Assembly: GCA_017436125.1 (NCBI GenBank) | Contig: JAFSDS010000037.1 | Span: forward strand, 1 to 44,627 | Direction of reading: 5' to 3' | DNA: 44,627 nt | Origin: Oscillospiraceae bacterium | Lineage (GTDB): Bacteria > Bacillota > Clostridia > Oscillospirales > Ruminococcaceae | Part shown: piece after piece, positions 41,358 through 44,627 of the stretch | Position numbering within the stretch: the first letter of the stretch is position 1 | Layout of the letters: every line of letters begins with the position of its first letter | Notes under the pieces: generated by a model | The model's input: the letters and a program-made list of their open reading frames with translations, nothing else | Databases searched by the model: none | What the model was told of the DNA's origin: nothing | Made by a program: the position numbers and the translations under genes

Positions 41358-42482
41358 ATGAAAAAACTTCTTGCATTGCTTTTAGCATTGCTTTTGCTCT
41401 GCTCCTGCGGAGTGGAAGAAGAATCGATTATCGAAGAACCGCAGAGTGAAGCGGAAATTTCATCCGAGGAAGAAATTTTGGAAGAATCGCAGAAAGAACC
41501 GGAAAACGAACTCGGCGAAGGTTCAAGAGTTCTTGAAGGCTGCGTTTTTAAATCCGCCGATGAAAAATACGGAATCCAAAAAGATGGGAAAATTGTTTTT
41601 GAACCGGTATATGACGTTTTCAAAACTGTTGGCGAAATAGGGGAAAGAACTATCTATGCTCTTGGAAAAACCGAAGGAACAATGCCTGCCATTGCTTATG
41701 ATGACGACAGCAGAGTAAGCGGAATCGGCGAAAGGGAAAGAACACTATATGAATTTTTCTTCGAGGACGGAAATCTTATCCTTTCAATTCCTGCGGACAG
41801 TTATCATTTTGAAAGAAATATAGGTTTTAAACCCGGAACAAAAGCCTGGCTTTATATCTCACTTGAGGGAAATCAATATGTCTATGAATTCAATACGGAC
41901 GGAGAAATCGTTTCTGACGAGTTTACTTCCAAAGGAAAAACAGGAGATTCTTTCAACGATTATGTTCACGGATATGAAAAAGTCTGTTATTATTACGGTC
42001 CCACCGATATGGAAAAAGGCCTTGGACTTGTGGATTCGGAAGGAAATGAAATCGTACCGGCGGTTTATACCTATATCCATTCTTCTTTTGAAGGAAGAAT
42101 CGTTGCGGGAAGAAGCGAAGGCGGACTCTTCGGCGGAACTGCAAGAATACTTGACGGAGAAGGTAATATAATCTGCGATAAATACCATAGAATTGATTTT
42201 GACGAACTTCCGGACGGAAGGTTCATCGGAATTGCTTACTGCGCCGGAGAAATGAGCCAGCTTGCAACAGTTTGCCGCGATGAAAACGGCGAAGTTATGA
42301 AAGGCGGCTATCGCTTTATTGATAAAGACGGAAACGAACTCAGCGAAGTTTTTGCAAGCGAAAAAGACGGATTTATTATCCGAAAAGCCGGAATAACAGA
42401 AGGTGAAACGACTATTACAGCAGTATATGAAGACGGAAGCGAAAAAGAAATAAATATTTATGACTATGCTTTTGAACCATAA
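41358..42482 (+). CDS. Lipoprotein C of tandem array, WG-repeat
   Basis: A 374-residue lipoprotein (MKKLLALLLALLLLCSCG; lipobox LCSC). An acidic linker (EEESIIEEPQSEAEIS) precedes WG-type repeats EKYGIQKDGKIVFEPVYDVF, EKGLGLVDSEGNEIVPAVYTYI and FEGRIVAGRSEGG, then DGRFIGIAYCAGEM. It ends IYDYAFEP. It is clearly a duplicate of the preceding gene with diverged repeats. The start is ATG 41358 after AAAGGAGGTG; a GTG at 41349 is part of the RBS. The spacing to neighbours is 14 nt on each side, so it is one operon. Confidence 0.8.
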   Translation: MKKLLALLLALLLLCSCGVEEESIIEEPQSEAEISSEEEILEESQKEPENELGEGSRVLEGCVFKSADEKYGIQKDGKIVFEPVYDVFKTVGEIGERTIYALGKTEGTMPAIAYDDDSRVSGIGERERTLYEFFFEDGNLILSIPADSYHFERNIGFKPGTKAWLYISLEGNQYVYEFNTDGEIVSDEFTSKGKTGDSFNDYVHGYEKVCYYYGPTDMEKGLGLVDSEGNEIVPAVYTYIHSSFEGRIVAGRSEGGLFGGTARILDGEGNIICDKYHRIDFDELPDGRFIGIAYCAGEMSQLATVCRDENGEVMKGGYRFIDKDGNELSEVFASEKDGFIIRKAGITEGETTITAVYEDGSEKEINIYDYAFEP

Positions 42483-42495
42483 AGGGGGTGCTTTT

Positions 42496-44229
42496 ATGAA
42501 AAAACTGATTGCAATTTTATTGGTGCTCATATTAGTGCTCAGTGCGTGCTCAAATCCAGAGCAAGCAGAAAATCCCGATAATTCCTTGCCGGAAGAGAGC
42601 AAAAGTGAGCTTGAATCTTCCGAAAATAAAGATGAAGAATTTTCCGAAGAAGATTACGAAAAAGCGGTAAAAGAACTCGGCTATACAGAAGAAAGACTAT
42701 CCTATTTTGAAGGATTATTTGATGAAGGCCTTTCTCCTCTTGCGGTAATGGATCCGATAAAATATTGCAAAGCCTTCGGCGATACAACCTGGCCGTATGG
42801 ACTTGCGTATTCCCTTGGAAGCTTCTATTTTGACCCGGAAATATATGCTGACCACGGCGGCCCCATAGGCTGCGTTTATATCCGCAATAATTTGAAAGAT
42901 AAAAAAGTTGAAATCGTTCCCGAAAATGTGCATGATTTTGCAAACTGGGGAGTTCTGGATAGCCGGAATTTCTATTTCGGAGATATGGACGGAATCAGGA
43001 TTTATAACATCGACGATATTTCAAAGCCTTATGCAGTTTGGAACGTTCCTGAGGAACAGCTTTTAAACAAAGAATGGAAACCGATAATTACCTCGGCGGC
43101 CTCTGAAGATAACGGAGAAGTTGCGGTAATCTGGGTCAACCGCCCGGAAGATTATGATGAGCCTTTCCGCGGCAAAAACCTTGATAAAACATACTATATG
43201 ATTACGGTTGTTGATACCGAAGGAAACGCAGTGGGCGAATACAATACCGGAATCAAGATAAAACTTAATCAGGGCGGAATTTCCGACGTTGTGCACCCGG
43301 ATATCGTTGCAGCGACGAAAAACAAAGTTCTTTTCAAAGTCAAAAACGTACATTATGTTTTCGATTACGGAAAAGATGATCCCGCGGCAGAGCAGTATAT
43401 CTTCACCGAAGAGGACGTTGTCCAGTACAGCAACATTGATTTTGACAGCGAATTTGCTGAAAACGCAGTAAATGCCGTAAAAGACTATATCATGGAAAAC
43501 TGCCCGGAAGATGAAACAATCGAAGGCTTTGATATCCGCAGAGCGGAAATCGATGAAGATGCAACAAGCGCAGAAATAAACCTCACCGGCGGAATCCTTA
43601 AAGGAAGATATGCCCCGGAAGATTATCTCAACGGTTTTCTTGTGGTAAGAACAATAACGGATACTGAATTTTCCGACGGAAGCACGGAAGAGAAAGAGCT
43701 GAAATATCATGTGCTCTATGACCCGGAAAACAAATATGAAGGCGGAACAACACTTGGCGATAGCTGCTGGAAGATTATCGGCACAAGCAAGGAATCTTTC
43801 GAAATTCCGCCTTTTGATGATAACCGTTTCTATTCCGCATTCGAAGAAAGCGGGAACAATGAGCCGGAATTTGATGAAGAATCCATCAAAGAAATTGTAA
43901 ACGGCTTTAAGGTGCAGAAAGAATATAAAACCGAAAAAGCTTATCCGGAAGTTATCGGGGAAATCGGTTATCTGATGCTTGAAGAAAAAGAAATCGAAGT
44001 AATAAAATTCCAGTCCGTCAATGTCTGCGGAGATGAAAACGAATTCTATGCAGACTACGTTTTCATAACAAAAGACGGTATGGATATGGTTCTTCAGATA
44101 AGAATGAGGAAAACCGAAGGCGGATACGGACTTCTCAGCGGAGGTTTTGGCGGAGGATATGTTCCTTCGCTGCCATACGGCCTTGAAAAAGCGGATATTA
44201 CTTTGACAGATGTTCTTTACAGAAGATAA
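42496..44229 (+). CDS. Lipoprotein D of tandem array, propeller-like
   Basis: A 577-residue lipoprotein (MKKLIAILLVLILVLSACS; lipobox LSAC). It is homologous to the N-terminal part of lipoprotein A: SEEDYEKAVKELGYTEERLS, then DGIRIYNIDDISKPYAVW and a Y-x-ITVVDTEGNAVGEYNTGIKI segment that aligns with KIDVFEKDGSFIKTIDTGIPV. WG repeats are absent. The C-terminal 200 residues contain no recognised motif. RBS is AAAGGGGGTG, close to those of the two preceding genes. A terminator follows. Probably the last gene of the XRE operon. Confidence 0.78.
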   Translation: MKKLIAILLVLILVLSACSNPEQAENPDNSLPEESKSELESSENKDEEFSEEDYEKAVKELGYTEERLSYFEGLFDEGLSPLAVMDPIKYCKAFGDTTWPYGLAYSLGSFYFDPEIYADHGGPIGCVYIRNNLKDKKVEIVPENVHDFANWGVLDSRNFYFGDMDGIRIYNIDDISKPYAVWNVPEEQLLNKEWKPIITSAASEDNGEVAVIWVNRPEDYDEPFRGKNLDKTYYMITVVDTEGNAVGEYNTGIKIKLNQGGISDVVHPDIVAATKNKVLFKVKNVHYVFDYGKDDPAAEQYIFTEEDVVQYSNIDFDSEFAENAVNAVKDYIMENCPEDETIEGFDIRRAEIDEDATSAEINLTGGILKGRYAPEDYLNGFLVVRTITDTEFSDGSTEEKELKYHVLYDPENKYEGGTTLGDSCWKIIGTSKESFEIPPFDDNRFYSAFEESGNNEPEFDEESIKEIVNGFKVQKEYKTEKAYPEVIGEIGYLMLEEKEIEVIKFQSVNVCGDENEFYADYVFITKDGMDMVLQIRMRKTEGGYGLLSGGFGGGYVPSLPYGLEKADITLTDVLYRR

Positions 44230-44235
44230 AAAAAC

Positions 44236-44284
44236 AAAACACCCCGGTAAACTTGTTTGAATAAAGTTTTCCGAGGTGTTTTAT
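44236..44284 (+). terminator. Terminator of the lipoprotein operon
   Basis: Long imperfect hairpin: AAAACACC / GGTGTTTT outer stem with inner CGG/CCG and AAACTT/AAGTTT pairs, then a T/A-rich tail. Confidence 0.75.
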
Positions 44285-44317
44285 TAATTATGGCATTATA
44301 AAACAAAGGCAGAATAA

Positions 44318-44374
44318 GTTTACGCTGTTGACAATGTAAACATGGTGTGTTATACTGTGTTTACAAAGTAAACA
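44318..44374 (+). promoter_or_regulatory. Promoter with BlaI-type operators, second set
   Basis: Promoter TTGACA (44328-44333), 17-nt spacer, TATACT (44351-44356). A dyad TGTTTAC-AAA-GTAAACA lies at 44358-44374, just past the -10 box, and a second pair of half-sites GTTTAC (44318) and GTAAAC (44336) surrounds the -35 box. This half-site (TTTAC) differs from the GACTA type upstream of the first BlaI gene. Confidence 0.8.
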
Positions 44375-44394
44375 ACATTGGAGCGTGACGCCTT

Positions 44395-44627
44395 ATGGAT
44401 AATAAAAATATAAACCTTACCGAAAGCGAATGGTATGTTCTGGAATGCCTTTGGGAATCTTCTCCCAGGAGCGGCAGAGAAGCTGTTGACTACCTCAAAA
44501 ACCGCGTCGGCTGGAGCAGAAGCACAACCCTTACAATGCTCCGCAGAATGACCGAAAAAGAACTTATCCGCGTTGATGAAAGCGGCGAAATGAATATGTA
44601 TTATCCTCTTTTTGAAAGGGAAGCAGC
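44395..44627 (+). CDS. BlaI/MecI family repressor, partial (cut by window end)
   Basis: The first 77 codons of a winged-helix repressor: LTESEWYVLECLWESSPRSG, GWSRSTTLTMLRRMTEKELIRVDESGEMNMYYPLF. This is the BlaI/MecI DNA-binding domain, of a different lineage from the first BlaI (S-E-W-x-V-L-E-C-L-W against S-Q-V-K-V-M-Q-L-L-W). The C-terminal dimerisation part lies beyond the window. GGAGCG is the RBS. A second M56 protease gene would be expected downstream. Confidence 0.9.
   Translation, partial: MDNKNINLTESEWYVLECLWESSPRSGREAVDYLKNRVGWSRSTTLTMLRRMTEKELIRVDESGEMNMYYPLFEREA

Overview
The window looks like a chromosomal segment of a clostridial Bacillota (Clostridia; Oscillospirales/Ruminococcaceae-like is a guess). 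The evidence is a T-box leader, RlmCD-type methyltransferase, CdaA/CdaR, MnmM (YtqB), ThyX, an NPxTG-tailed surface protein, a 44-residue Cys-rich peptide of clostridial type, strong GGAGG ribosome binding sites, sigma-A promoters with 17-nt spacers, and tRNAs with encoded CCA. No taxonomic marker gene is present, so genus is not assigned.

Region 1 (1-31.5 kb) is mostly ordinary core genome. In order it holds: tRNA-Pro(CGG); a CBS-domain protein; an RlmCD/TrmA-family RNA methyltransferase overlapping a large secreted NPNTG-tailed protein; a T-box (predicted specifier UUC, Phe) controlling a TrpXYZ-like ABC importer; a VanW-DltA-DltC operon without DltB/DltD; PepF; a heterodimeric ABC exporter pair; small zinc-ribbon, SPFH/zinc-ribbon and DUF4870-like membrane proteins; MnmM (minus strand); a lipoprotein; ThyX; a DJ-1/PfpI protein; a Cys-rich micro-ORF (minus strand); MltG; DUF3343 with a cysteine desulfurase; CdaA-CdaR (c-di-AMP synthesis); a COG2509 flavoprotein; and a minus-strand operon of a U32/RlhA-like protein, a P-loop kinase-like protein and a small membrane protein.

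Region 2 (31.4-33.6 kb) is a mobile-element scar next to tRNA-Ser(GGA). It has three direct repeats that share AATCGTGTA with the tRNA anticodon arm, a tyrosine recombinase with an internal deletion and frameshift, the C-terminal end of a second, different tyrosine recombinase, and a minus-strand phage/plasmid-like ORF that lacks a credible 5' end and overlaps the second recombinase tail to tail.

Region 3 (33.7-44.6 kb) is an accessory envelope module and the most novel part. A BlaI-type repressor with three operators precedes a 1079-residue M56 (BlaR1-like) membrane protease. Its presumed sensor part is an Ig-like domain plus a C-terminal domain that begins with a KPVIYLYPEKE motif, not a beta-lactam-binding domain. 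A 62-residue XRE regulator with three 16-bp operator-like repeats follows, then four tandem paralogous lipoproteins (WG-repeat and propeller-like modules) with near-identical ribosome-binding/signal-peptide starts. The window ends inside a second BlaI-type repressor that has a different operator (TGTTTAC-AAA-GTAAACA). I infer a regulated surface sensing/decoy system. No function has been shown, and the boundaries and partners beyond the right edge are unknown.
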